A stretch of 64,000 bases of DNA. Source: Woeseiaceae bacterium (GTDB taxonomy: Bacteria > Pseudomonadota > Gammaproteobacteria > Steroidobacterales > Woeseiaceae). The stretch lies in NCBI GenBank assembly GCA_021773115.1, contig JAJFKS010000034.1, positions 124,001-188,000 of the forward strand, read 5' to 3'. This document shows positions 16,781 through 25,343 of the stretch, piece after piece. A program made the position numbers and the translations under genes. The notes below the pieces were generated by a model, which saw nothing but the letters and a program-made list of their open reading frames with translations, made no database searches and had not been told where the DNA came from. Numbering within the stretch: position 1 is the first letter of the stretch; each line of letters starts with the position of its first letter.

Positions 16781-16799
16781 GCAAATGAGAATGATTGTC
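16781..16799 (-). promoter_or_regulatory. Fur box upstream of bfd
   Basis: GCAAATGAGAATGATTGTC matches the 19-bp Fur consensus at 14 positions, with the central AATGANAAT and the ATT-TC half intact. Located 36 bp upstream of the bfd start codon, it would repress bfd when iron is plentiful. Confidence 0.75.
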
Positions 16800-16845
16800 A
16801 ATAGCATTACGGATTAACCGCGACCTGGAGGGTCTGACCCAAAGA

Positions 16846-16868
16846 AAAGGGGCCGTTTTGGCCCCTTT
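16846..16868 (-). terminator. Rho-independent terminator downstream of the third PEP-CTERM gene
   Basis: A perfect 9-bp stem AAAGGGGCC / GGCCCCTTT with a five-base loop, flanked by T-rich sequence on the minus strand. It lies 29 bases after the stop of the minus-strand PEP-CTERM gene and upstream of the bfd promoter. Confidence 0.85.
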
Positions 16869-16896
16869 ATGCGAATGACGTTTTCTTAGCGTCAAG

Positions 16897-17604
16897 TCAT
16901 GAATAAGGCACGGCGTCAGCTTGTGCTATTCGACGACGTGTTAATGCGAGTCCGAGCAGCCCCAGGCCCAGCAATCCGAGCATACCCGGTTCTGGCACGC
17001 TAACGCAGGGGTCCTGATTGATCGCGAAATTACCGGTGCCCCACTCGAAGGGTTCGACGACAATTCTTGTTATTGCAGAGCAGCTACCGGCGGTATAGGC
17101 GCCGAAACCCGGTGTTTTGCCGTCGCCGAGAGCGATACCTGTGCTGCCGCCAAAGTATTGGCGCGTTGTATAGCCGTTTCCGTCGTTCGCTTCAATCCAG
17201 CCGCGCCCCGTCATGTTTGCGCCGACCCACAACGTAAACGCACGAGTATTTTCCGGCATGATAAGTTCGACCCAGGTGACACTGGTCGTGAAGACGTTGC
17301 CCTGGTCGTGTTCCCACCAGTCAGGGTCCTGGACCGACATGCAAAGCGGGTCTCCGCCTTGAGTCTCAAATTTCACGTCGCCAGAAATAGGCGATGCCGT
17401 TGAGTAGACTCCATCAAAGTATGGTCCGCAGCCTTCGGCAGGAATTGCTACGTCGTCAAACTCTGTCAGCGTGAATCCGCCCAGCGTCGCTGGATTTTCA
17501 CTGCCACTGAGAACTTCTATAACGATAGGATCAGCTTTGCTTGCCGCCGATAGTGTCAACGCGGCGGTAGCCACGAATATCAATGTAATAGTTTTAGCGC
17601 CCAA
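16897..17604 (-). CDS. PEP-CTERM sorting-domain protein
   Basis: 235 residues if translation begins at the TTG at 17604, which follows AAGGGA by seven bases and gives a clean signal peptide (TITLIFVATAALTLSAASKA). A TTG at 17622 is the alternative. The body has paired cysteines (EGCGPYF, DPLCMSV, GSCSAI, QDPCVS) and aromatic strands typical of a secreted lectin- or nidogen-like beta domain, but no enzyme motif. The C-terminus is VPEPGM, LGLLGLGLLGLAL and TRRR, an exosortase sorting signal. It has its own sigma-54 promoter and an upstream inverted repeat. Confidence 0.85.
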   Translation of the reverse strand: MGAKTITLIFVATAALTLSAASKADPIVIEVLSGSENPATLGGFTLTEFDDVAIPAEGCGPYFDGVYSTASPISGDVKFETQGGDPLCMSVQDPDWWEHDQGNVFTTSVTWVELIMPENTRAFTLWVGANMTGRGWIEANDGNGYTTRQYFGGSTGIALGDGKTPGFGAYTAGSCSAITRIVVEPFEWGTGNFAINQDPCVSVPEPGMLGLLGLGLLGLALTRRRIAQADAVPYS

Positions 17605-17650
17605 GATGTATTCCCTTACCAATATTAAGATCAGTTCTTAATTCATATAA

Positions 17651-17667
17651 TGCACGTCCCGTGCCAG
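17651..17667 (-). promoter_or_regulatory. sigma-54 promoter of the third PEP-CTERM gene
   Basis: On the minus strand CTGGCACGGGACGTGCA carries the -24 element TGGCACG and the -12 element TGC, with the required ten bases between GG and GC. It reads toward the gene at 17604. This is the second PEP-CTERM transcription unit in the window with a sigma-54 promoter. Confidence 0.75.
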
Positions 17668-17748
17668 CATTTTATTCCAAGAAAAAACAAAGCGTTACGA
17701 CTGAACTTCGAGTGCTGTTGTAAAGGATTTCGACGCGCATGATTTGAA

Positions 17749-17768
17749 ACTGTGACGCGTGTCACAGT
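17749..17768. promoter_or_regulatory. inverted repeat, candidate enhancer (PrsR-type) site
   Basis: ACTGTGAC, four bases, GTCACAGT: a perfect 8-bp inverted repeat located 80-100 bp upstream of the minus-strand sigma-54 promoter, the usual distance for an activator dimer site. PrsR is the obvious candidate, by family knowledge only; no site for it has been derived here. Confidence 0.5.
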
Positions 17769-17803
17769 CATCGCGTCAAACAGCGAGCGCGAATATACGA
17801 GAA

Positions 17804-17819
17804 ACCCGCCGGAGCGGGT
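17804..17819 (-). terminator. probable terminator of the BNR-repeat gene
   Basis: A 6-bp GC stem ACCCGC / GCGGGT with a CGGA-type tetraloop lies 25 bases after the stop of the minus-strand gene and is followed on that strand by TTTCTCGT. The T-run is weak. Confidence 0.45.
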
Positions 17820-17843
17820 CAGTCGTCAGCATTTGCGCTTGCC

Positions 17844-20800
17844 TTACTGCACCCCTCGTCCCGGCGTCCACGGTGCACCGGCCTGATCCAGCGCCCGTTT
17901 GAGGCCCTCATAGTCGACATCAACCAATGCACTCAATTCCTTGCGGACATCGTCATACAGCCGCATACCGATCGCGTAGGACTCACGCTGGGATGCCGTC
18001 GGGCCGTACGCACTCATCGTTGGCTCAAACCGCGCATGCCACAGTCGCTCCTCCAGCGATGTCGTGATGCGGTCCTGCAGAACGTCTCGTGTGGCGTTCT
18101 GACTCAATCGGTCGCGTTGCTTCAGCAGTCCTTCCTGAATCGAATCGGCGATCTCGAATAGGGCCTGGTCCGCCATCGAACGAATCAACGTCTGTTTCAC
18201 CGCGTCCAGCTCCGCGCCGATTCGGTCAATGGCGTTTAAGGTGCCATCGCTGGCGCGAATCAACTCGCCCACCTGGCTCTCAAATACCAGCCGCTGTTCC
18301 TGCGTGCTGCCGGGCAGAGTAGGCTCGCGAATCGACACAACCTCGAATGACTGCGACTGGTTCATGTTGCTCAGTACGCCATCCACGCGTTGCTGCATCG
18401 AGACGGTAAATGTTCCCGGCACGACAAGTACGCCAGCGCCTTCTTCCTCATCGTCATCTTCTTCCACCGGCGCCCAGGCATCGAGAGCGGGGTAGCGAAG
18501 ATTCCACGCAACTCGATGGAAGCCTGCCTCGGCAGGCCCCTCGACGTGCCGCACAATCTCGCCGCTGCCGTTGCGCACGGTAAACACGATCACAGGATCA
18601 TCCTCGCGCTGCTCATCGATGATCGAGTCCAGCTTGCCGAATCTTACATTCTGATTCTTCGACTCCAGTTTTTTCTCAGCGTCGCGTCGGGAGTCCTTGC
18701 TGCTTGTGAGGCCCTCGGGAAGGTAGTACGTGAAATTCGCACCAAAATCGGGGTTCGGAGCGACGTAGTAACTGTCTCCCTGACTCCCTTTGCACAAGGC
18801 TTCACCACAGCCGAGTAAATGCTTCGGCACATACCAGTCGGCCTTCCGAACCGGGAACAACGTCACCCGGTTCTTCAGCATGTCGTTGGTTACCTCGCGC
18901 AACGGCGTGTAGTCGTCGAGGATGTAAAAGCTGCGTCCGAAGGTCGCGCCGACCAGGTCGTTTTCACGTTGTTGAATGACAAGATCGCGGAACGGAATAT
19001 TGGGACTGCCGCCTTTCAGCCTGGTCCAGTTGGTCCCGCCATTCACTGTGAAAAAGACGCCGAACTCGCTGCCCAGAAACATCAGGCCCGGCTTCACATG
19101 ATCTTGTACAACTCGCCAGAGTATGTGTCGATCTGGCAGGTCGCCTGCGATGCTCTTCCATGAGCGGCCACGATTTTCACTCTTCAAGATATACGGTGAA
19201 AAGTCGCCGCTTTTGTGATCGTCGACAACAACGTAAACCGTATTCGGGTCGTATAAATCTGCCTTGATGTCGTTGACGAAAAAGCGGTTTGGCACACCGG
19301 GGAGCTTGTCGATCTTGCGCCACGTCTCGCCACTATTTTCGGTGACCTGGATGATGCCGTCGTCTGTTCCCGCATAAATCAGCCCGGGGACAAGCGGTGA
19401 CTCGGAAAGCGATGTTGTCGTGTTAAACATCGACATCGCATACAGATCCCATGGCGCGTCAGAGCTCCAGGTCCGGCCCATGATGGGCTGGCTTACGCGT
19501 TTCTCATTACGCGTAATATCGTCGCTGATCGCAGTCCAGCTGTCACCGTAGTCGTCACTTCGCCAGATGCGTTGCGTGCCGAAAAACAAGGTCTTCGAAT
19601 CGTGCGGGCTGATCAGGATCGGTGAATCCCAGTTGTAGCGTTCCGCAGGATCGCCTTCCGCCGGCTGCGGCCGGATGTAGACCGCTTCGCCGGTCTTGCG
19701 ATCCACGCGCGTCAGGTTGCCCTGCTGCCATTGCGCGTAAATGATGTCCGGGTTGTTCGGATCAACGGCCGATTGATGGCCATCACCGAACATCGTTACG
19801 AACCAGTCCGAGTTTCGAATACCGGAAATATCCATCGTTCGTGACGGGCCGCCCTGACTATTATTGTCTTGCGTACCCCCATAGACGTTGTAAAACGGCT
19901 CGTCGTAGTCCACCGCGACTTTGTAGAACTGCGTAATCGGCAAGTTGTCGATGAAGCGCCATGACTTCCCGAGATCGTAAGACTCGTAAATACCGCCGTC
20001 GACGCCGACCAGCAAGTAGTCCTCGTCATTCGGATCGAAAGCCATCGCGTGATGATCCGAATGCTTGGTATCGGTTTGCAGATTGACGAAACTGTCGCCG
20101 CCATCATTGGTGACATGCATCCAGACATCCATCTGGTACACGCGATCGAACGCATGGGGACTGGCAAAAATTTCCTGGTAGTAATGCGGTCCGGTACCAC
20201 CGGAGACATAGTCATTTTTCTTCTCCCAGGATTCGCCGCCGTCGGCTGAGCGCCAGAACCCGCCTTCACGGTTTGCGAGCTCGATGGTTGCGTAAATGAC
20301 GTCCGGATCTTGAGGCGAAATCGCGAGTCCGGTCTTGCCGCTGGTTTCCTCGGGTAGCCCGGTGCTCAGTTCTCGCCAGGTTTCACCGCCGTCTTCGGAT
20401 TTGTGAATGCCGGATGCAGGCCCGCCGTCCATCAGGACGGCAACATTGCGCAATCGTTGCCAGCTCACTGCATACATCACGTCCGGATTACGCGGGTCCA
20501 TGTGGACTTCCGAGACACCTGTGTATTGGTCATCAGCGGGGGTGTTGCCGAGGCCGTCGCCGAGCACCTTCTTCCAGTTTTCGCCGCCATCGGTGGATTT
20601 GTACAGGCCGCGATCGCCGCCCGCTGACCAAAGTGGACCCTGTGCCGCGACGAATATTGTGTTCGAGTCGCGCGGGTCGATACGAATCATGCCGATGTGT
20701 TCGGAGTTCTCGAGGCCCATTTTTTCCCAGCTCTCGCCACCGTCGCGGCTGCGAAAAACGCCAGAGCCGTAGCCCACGTGCCGGCCCGAGACGTTTTCGC

Positions 20801-21140
20801 CCGTGCCCACCCAGATCGTGTTCGGGTTATTCGCGTCGATTGTCACGCAAGCAATGGAGTAGGCGTCTTCATCGTCGAAGATCGGTGTCCAGGTCGTGCC
20901 GCGATTCTCGGTTTTCCAGACACCGCCACTGCCAACGCCAACGTACCAGGTGCTCTGACGCTTTGGATGAATCGCGATGTCGGCGATGCGGCCGGACATG
21001 AAGGCCGGGCCAATGCTGCGAAATTCGAGGCCGGAAAATGTTTCCTCATTGAACCCGGGTTCGGGCTTTTCGTCGTCGGCAGCGAATACGGGTGTAACGG
21101 CCAGTGCGAGCAGCACGGCGCAAAGATTCAGGCGTTTCAT
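17844..21140 (-). CDS. secreted BNR/sortilin-like beta-propeller protein
   Basis: 1098 residues. The ATG at 21140 follows AGGGG and gives a signal peptide (LCAVLLALAVTPVFA). The first ~750 residues contain at least eight Asp-box motifs of the form S-x-D-x-G-x-(S/T)-W (SRDGGESWEKM, STDGGENWKKV, SEDGGETWREL, SADGGESWEKK, SYDLGKSWRF), giving a ten-bladed VPS10/sortilin-type propeller. A C-terminal portion has FHRVAWNLRYP, an Ig-like strand seen in this large family, followed by a helical tail. Related proteins are annotated as glycosyl hydrolases, but no sialidase arginine triad is evident, so a binding or peptidase-adaptor role is equally possible. Location: periplasm or outside. Confidence 0.8.
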   Translation of the reverse strand: MKRLNLCAVLLALAVTPVFAADDEKPEPGFNEETFSGLEFRSIGPAFMSGRIADIAIHPKRQSTWYVGVGSGGVWKTENRGTTWTPIFDDEDAYSIACVTIDANNPNTIWVGTGENVSGRHVGYGSGVFRSRDGGESWEKMGLENSEHIGMIRIDPRDSNTIFVAAQGPLWSAGGDRGLYKSTDGGENWKKVLGDGLGNTPADDQYTGVSEVHMDPRNPDVMYAVSWQRLRNVAVLMDGGPASGIHKSEDGGETWRELSTGLPEETSGKTGLAISPQDPDVIYATIELANREGGFWRSADGGESWEKKNDYVSGGTGPHYYQEIFASPHAFDRVYQMDVWMHVTNDGGDSFVNLQTDTKHSDHHAMAFDPNDEDYLLVGVDGGIYESYDLGKSWRFIDNLPITQFYKVAVDYDEPFYNVYGGTQDNNSQGGPSRTMDISGIRNSDWFVTMFGDGHQSAVDPNNPDIIYAQWQQGNLTRVDRKTGEAVYIRPQPAEGDPAERYNWDSPILISPHDSKTLFFGTQRIWRSDDYGDSWTAISDDITRNEKRVSQPIMGRTWSSDAPWDLYAMSMFNTTTSLSESPLVPGLIYAGTDDGIIQVTENSGETWRKIDKLPGVPNRFFVNDIKADLYDPNTVYVVVDDHKSGDFSPYILKSENRGRSWKSIAGDLPDRHILWRVVQDHVKPGLMFLGSEFGVFFTVNGGTNWTRLKGGSPNIPFRDLVIQQRENDLVGATFGRSFYILDDYTPLREVTNDMLKNRVTLFPVRKADWYVPKHLLGCGEALCKGSQGDSYYVAPNPDFGANFTYYLPEGLTSSKDSRRDAEKKLESKNQNVRFGKLDSIIDEQREDDPVIVFTVRNGSGEIVRHVEGPAEAGFHRVAWNLRYPALDAWAPVEEDDDEEEGAGVLVVPGTFTVSMQQRVDGVLSNMNQSQSFEVVSIREPTLPGSTQEQRLVFESQVGELIRASDGTLNAIDRIGAELDAVKQTLIRSMADQALFEIADSIQEGLLKQRDRLSQNATRDVLQDRITTSLEERLWHARFEPTMSAYGPTASQRESYAIGMRLYDDVRKELSALVDVDYEGLKRALDQAGAPWTPGRGVQ

Positions 21141-21218
21141 TGTGGCCCCTAATTCCGATTGTTGAAGCATTCTACCGGGCTGGCACCAATCATTGCATGC
21201 GTTTGCTAGACTTCAGCC

Positions 21219-21998
21219 ATGAAAAATCTATTTGATGTCAGCGGCAAAGTCGCTTTGGTAACGGGTGGTTCGCGAGGAATCGGTGAGATGATTGCCGAAG
21301 GCTATGTTGCGAATGGTGTGAAGACGTATATTTCATCGCGCAAAGCCGATGCCTGCGCCGCGACCGCAGCGAGGTTGTCGGAGGAGGGCGAGTGCATTTC
21401 GATTCCGGCCGACCTGTCAACAATGGAAGGCATTCAGGCGTTGGCGGCAGAACTGAAAACCCGCGAGAAACAGCTCGACATACTTGTTAACAACGCCGGC
21501 GCAACCTGGGGCGCGCCACTCGAGGAGTTTCCGGAGGCCGGCTGGGACAAAGTGATGGACATCAATGTCAAAGGACCGTTTTTCCTGACGCAGGCCTTGT
21601 TGCCGCTGCTGGAAGCCGCCGCCAATGTCGTTGATCCGGCTCGGGTGATCAACATCGGCTCTGTTGACGGACTTAATATCAACCGATTGCCGACATTTTC
21701 CTATGGGCCATCAAAAGCCGCCGTACATCATCTGACCCGGACCTTGGCGGCACATCTCGCCGAACGAATGATCACGGTTAACGCAATTGCACCGGGACCA
21801 TTTCCCAGCAAGATGATGGAACACACTTTAAAAACGATGGGCGAGCAAATTCGCGAAGGCGTGCCGCTGAAACGTGTGGGCGAACCCACCGACATGGCGG
21901 GCACGGCAATTTACCTGGCATCAAAGGCGGGCGCTTACCTCTCCGGTGTGGTTATTCCTGTTGATGGCGGCATCATCGCCTGTGCCGGGACTTTGTAG
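21219..21998 (+). CDS. short-chain dehydrogenase/reductase
   Basis: 259 residues, classical SDR length. The N-terminal TGGSRGIG loop binds NAD(P), NNAG stabilises the fold, Ser lies in INIGSVDG, and the catalytic pair is in YGPSK (residues ~165-169). The C-terminal PVDGGI motif is present. The pattern resembles gluconate/3-ketoacyl reductases, but the substrate cannot be read from the sequence. It is divergent from the BNR gene. An FAD oxidoreductase starts eight bases after its stop, so the two probably form an operon. Confidence 0.88.
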   Translation: MKNLFDVSGKVALVTGGSRGIGEMIAEGYVANGVKTYISSRKADACAATAARLSEEGECISIPADLSTMEGIQALAAELKTREKQLDILVNNAGATWGAPLEEFPEAGWDKVMDINVKGPFFLTQALLPLLEAAANVVDPARVINIGSVDGLNINRLPTFSYGPSKAAVHHLTRTLAAHLAERMITVNAIAPGPFPSKMMEHTLKTMGEQIREGVPLKRVGEPTDMAGTAIYLASKAGAYLSGVVIPVDGGIIACAGTL

Positions 21999-22006
21999 CG
22001 GCGCTA

Positions 22007-23113
22007 GTGACAGAAAGCCTCGATTGCGTTGTTATTGGTGCGGGTGTTGTCGGCCTCGCAATCGCGCGCGAAATTTCTCGTAGCGGCAGAGACGTTGTCG
22101 TTCTCGAAGCCGAGAGTGATTTCGGCGTACATACCAGCAGCCGAAACTCAGAGGTGATTCACGCCGGCATCTACTATAAAAAAGACTCGCTCAAAGCCAG
22201 GCTGTGCGTTGCAGGGAAAGCGCTACTGTACAATTATTGCCAGACTCACCAAGTTCCCCACAAACGTATAGGAAAACTAATTGTAGCCCGCGACGAAGCG
22301 GAAGTCGCAAAGCTGAAATCAATTCAGAAGCACGCGTCCGATAACGGCGTCAACGATCTGCGTTTTGTTGCCAGTACAGAATGCCGAGAACTTGAACCGG
22401 CTGTCGATTGTGTGGCGGGCTTGTTGTCACCGTCGACAGGCATTGTCGATTCCCACGCGCTGATGGTGTCAATGATTGCGGATATTGAAGCCGCGGGCGG
22501 CGTGATACTGACACGCAGCCAAGTTTCCGAAGTCAAAATTCACGAAAACGAGTTTTTGTTTCGTATTCGCGATGAAGCGCAGGAGTTTTCCTGTCGCAGC
22601 CTGATCAACTCGGCCGGTTTGGGCGCGGAGGCTTTATGCCGATCGATGCAAGGCCTTGACGCACGTTTCATAAAACCTTTGCACTTTGCAAAAGGGCACT
22701 ACTTTTCGTACCAGGGAAAGTCACCGTTTAATCGCCTGGTATATCCAATACCGGAAGATGGAGGTCTTGGCGTACATGCGACGATCGATATGGCCGGATG
22801 TGCGAGATTTGGGCCCGACGTGAGTTGGGTTGGGTCCATCGACTACAGCTTCGACGAAACTCGGCGGGACAGATTCTCAACCGCAATCAAGCAATATTTT
22901 CCCGGTTTCGAAGAACAGAAAATGACGCCTGGCTACACTGGAATTCGCCCGAAACTCTGTGGTCCGGGCGAACCACCGGCTGACTTCCTGATTCAGGATG
23001 AGCGTAGGCATGGCGTGAGGGGCCTGGTGAACCTTTTTGGTATCGAGTCACCCGGATTAACGGCGAGCCTGGCGATTGCTCAGCTGGTCAGCCGAGTCGC
23101 TGATCCTATCTAA
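22007..23113 (+). CDS. FAD-dependent oxidoreductase, LhgO-like
   Basis: 368 residues, GTG start eight bases after the SDR gene. The N-terminus has the dinucleotide loop GAGVVGLAIARE. The motif SSRNSEVIHAGIYY, which covers the isoalloxazine, and the LCGPG / NLFGIESPGLTASLAIA end are those of L-2-hydroxyglutarate oxidase LhgO. LhgO oxidises L-2-hydroxyglutarate to 2-oxoglutarate and passes electrons to the quinone pool. Partnership with the SDR suggests a hydroxyacid or polyol pathway, but the substrate is inferred. A strong terminator follows. Confidence 0.85.
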   Translation: MTESLDCVVIGAGVVGLAIAREISRSGRDVVVLEAESDFGVHTSSRNSEVIHAGIYYKKDSLKARLCVAGKALLYNYCQTHQVPHKRIGKLIVARDEAEVAKLKSIQKHASDNGVNDLRFVASTECRELEPAVDCVAGLLSPSTGIVDSHALMVSMIADIEAAGGVILTRSQVSEVKIHENEFLFRIRDEAQEFSCRSLINSAGLGAEALCRSMQGLDARFIKPLHFAKGHYFSYQGKSPFNRLVYPIPEDGGLGVHATIDMAGCARFGPDVSWVGSIDYSFDETRRDRFSTAIKQYFPGFEEQKMTPGYTGIRPKLCGPGEPPADFLIQDERRHGVRGLVNLFGIESPGLTASLAIAQLVSRVADPI

Positions 23114-23120
23114 CATAAGC

Positions 23121-23150
23121 CCTGTCGCAAAAATTCGACAGGTTTTTTTT
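23121..23150 (+). terminator. Rho-independent terminator
   Basis: A perfect 7-bp stem CCTGTCG / CGACAGG with an eight-base loop is followed by eight T residues. It ends the SDR-LhgO-like operon and insulates the riboswitch-controlled gene downstream. Confidence 0.92.
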
Positions 23151-23184
23151 CGTGTTTATAGTGTTAGGGTCCGGGTTCTAAACA

Positions 23185-23268
23185 ACTGAAAACGGCAAAC
23201 CATTCGAAAGAGTGGGACGCAAAGCCACCAGTCTAAGGACAAAAGTCTACGACAGCGGGGTTGCCAGG
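23185..23268 (+). promoter_or_regulatory. cyclic di-GMP-I (GEMM) riboswitch
   Basis: The sequence carries the conserved GEMM-I core in order: GGCAAACCATTCGAAAGAG, then GTGGGACGCAAAGCCACC, a variable hairpin, then GACAGCGGGGTTGCC. P1 pairs GGCAA with TTGCC, the GAAA-type loop and its receptor helix are present, and the A and G that contact c-di-GMP (in GGGACGCAAAGCC and CAGCGGGG) are intact. It lies in the 250-base leader of the lipoprotein gene at 23367. A sequence near that gene's start (23335-23342) is perfectly complementary to the aptamer's GGCAAACC, offering an alternative helix. Confidence 0.93.
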
Positions 23269-23334
23269 GAAAACATGCGATTTCGCCATCGAATCGTCTC
23301 TGCGCCGCCATGGCCTGATGCGTTACCTTCAAAG

Positions 23335-23342
23335 GGTTTGCC
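23335..23342 (+). promoter_or_regulatory. candidate expression-platform strand of the riboswitch
   Basis: GGTTTGCC is the exact reverse complement of GGCAAACC in the aptamer (23194-23201) and lies 14 bases before the GGAG ribosome site. Pairing would break P1 and is mutually exclusive with ligand binding. There is no T-run, so control at translation is more likely than at termination. Confidence 0.45.
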
Positions 23343-23366
23343 CAACTGAAAAGCTGGAGCTAAACG

Positions 23367-25343
23367 ATGAAGGGCCATCACACACAACGCCTATTTAGAA
23401 ACGCCTGCATGCTCGTTACCGCGACGTCCGTTCTTGCGGCTTGCTTAAGTGATGAAGCCAGTGAAGATCCGGCCGAAATTGATGCCGAAATCGAGATCAG
23501 TGGCAGCGTAGGCGACGGTCCTGTGGTCGGCGCTACGGTTCGAATACTACGTAACGATGGCGCTGAGCTGGCGCAAGTGGAAAGCGATTCCAGTGCCAAC
23601 TACAACATCGTCGTTCGTACAGAGGGCAAATATTATCCCTTGACCGTTGATTCTCGAAACGGCACAGATCTTGTTACCAGCACCGCACCGGACTTCGATC
23701 TGCTCGGTGCAGTTCTCGCACCCGGTAACAGAACGGTGGCGAATATCAATCCGTTTACGACCTTCACCGTGGAGCTGGCACGCGATTTGGCTGGCGGCGA
23801 AACCCAGGCGAATCTGAGCCTGGCTCAAAATACAGTCGCGACACAGTTCAATAGTGGTCTCTCGACGTTGAAGACATCGGGTGCGATGACGACGACGATC
23901 TCCGCTAGCAATGTTGCAGAAATGGTCCGAGCGTCAGAGGCGCTTGGGGAAACTGTGCGACGAACCCGAAACGCAGTCTCCGCCAGCGGATTCACAACGT
24001 CCGGTAATGCCGTGGTCCGTGCGCTGGCATCGGATCTTAGCGATGAAGTTGTTGACGGGCTCGGCGGACAACGTTCGGATGCTCGGCTTGCTGCGGTGTC
24101 GACAGTCGTCGCGGCGCAAGTTCTGCTGGAAACGATGGCAAATGAATTACACGTCAATGGTGTTGACGCGACCCAAGCGATGCGGGATGCCATAAACCAG
24201 GTGTCCTCGAACGTCGCAGATCCGGCGCTCGATGATCTGACAACGACGCCAGACATGATCACGCGCGCAAAAATTGGCCTGGAGGCCGCGTTCGCGGTAA
24301 CGAGTGATCCACTTATCGGCAATCTGCACACTATCGTGAGCGATATTCAGCCGAACTCGTCGTCGCAGACGATTCGAAGCCTGGTGTTGCCGAGTGATTA
24401 CCGCAACCGACTGGACAACGCGATTTTGCTGGTCGCCGGAGGTAGCACAGACGTTCACGAGGCGGTCAATGCGATATCTCGCAATGGCGGGTCGGATAAT
24501 CTGCCAACAGACGACGTAAATACGGCTCCGACCATTAGCGGTACGCCCGCCACTACGGTTACAGCTGGATCGGCCTACTCATTCACACCCGGTGCAGCGG
24601 ATGTCGATGGCGATACGCTGACATTTGCGATCGGAAGTGCCCCATCATGGGCAAATTTCGACACCGCTAGCGGAACATTGTCGGGCACACCGACGGCCAA
24701 TGATGCCGGAACCTACCCGAATATCTCGATCAGCGTCAGTGATGGTGCACTGGCGACGAATTTGCCGTCATTCACGATAACGGTGACCGAAACGTTGCCA
24801 GCAAATAACGCGCCACAGATTTCCGGATCGCCGCAAACGGTTGTTTTGGCTGGCGATACGTATACCTTTGCGCCAAGCGCGACAGACGCCGATGGGGACA
24901 GCCTGACGTTTTCAGTGACGGGTATGCCGGGTTGGGCTGTTTTTAACCAATCGACCGGTGAGCTCAGCGGCGAGCCGGGGTCCGGTGATGTCGGCACTTA
25001 CGCGAATATCATGATTAGCGTTAGTGATGGACTGGAAAGTGCTTCGTTGCCAGCATTCACAATCACCGTTGATGCGGTTGCCCTGGGATCGGTCACATTG
25101 TCCTGGACGCCACCGACACAAAATACAGATGGTACGGCACTGACAGATTTGGCGGGCTACAAGCTGTATTGGGGTACCACTGCAGGCAGCTACCCAAACA
25201 AAATAACGATCGACAACGCCAGCGTTTCTACCTATGTGGTCGAGAATCTGGTGCCGGGTACCTACGAGTTTGTCGCGACGGCATTCAACTCAAGCGGCGT
25301 TGAAAGTGACTTCTCGGGCGTTGCGACGAAGACGGTCCCTTGA
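23367..25343 (+). CDS. c-di-GMP-regulated lipoprotein with Ig-like domains
   Basis: 658 residues, with GGAG seven bases before the ATG. The lipobox is VLAACLSD. Residues ~40-110 form a carboxypeptidase-regulatory-like beta domain (GPVVGATVRILRNDG). Residues ~120-380 are helical, with no known family. Then come two putative Ig (He_PIG) repeats of ~90 residues, each starting (T/N)APxISGxPxTxVxAG and ending DxGTYxNIxISVSDG. A fibronectin type III domain (LSWTPPTQNTDG, GYKLYWG) ends the protein. This is the architecture of a surface-exposed adhesin or matrix protein. A c-di-GMP riboswitch in the leader ties it to the biofilm state. Confidence 0.85.
   Translation: MKGHHTQRLFRNACMLVTATSVLAACLSDEASEDPAEIDAEIEISGSVGDGPVVGATVRILRNDGAELAQVESDSSANYNIVVRTEGKYYPLTVDSRNGTDLVTSTAPDFDLLGAVLAPGNRTVANINPFTTFTVELARDLAGGETQANLSLAQNTVATQFNSGLSTLKTSGAMTTTISASNVAEMVRASEALGETVRRTRNAVSASGFTTSGNAVVRALASDLSDEVVDGLGGQRSDARLAAVSTVVAAQVLLETMANELHVNGVDATQAMRDAINQVSSNVADPALDDLTTTPDMITRAKIGLEAAFAVTSDPLIGNLHTIVSDIQPNSSSQTIRSLVLPSDYRNRLDNAILLVAGGSTDVHEAVNAISRNGGSDNLPTDDVNTAPTISGTPATTVTAGSAYSFTPGAADVDGDTLTFAIGSAPSWANFDTASGTLSGTPTANDAGTYPNISISVSDGALATNLPSFTITVTETLPANNAPQISGSPQTVVLAGDTYTFAPSATDADGDSLTFSVTGMPGWAVFNQSTGELSGEPGSGDVGTYANIMISVSDGLESASLPAFTITVDAVALGSVTLSWTPPTQNTDGTALTDLAGYKLYWGTTAGSYPNKITIDNASVSTYVVENLVPGTYEFVATAFNSSGVESDFSGVATKTVP

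Noticed and set aside
21180-21196. TGGCAC...TTGCAT upstream of the SDR gene looks like a sigma-54 promoter
   Set aside because: There are eleven bases between GG and GC instead of ten; sigma-54 promoters tolerate this poorly.
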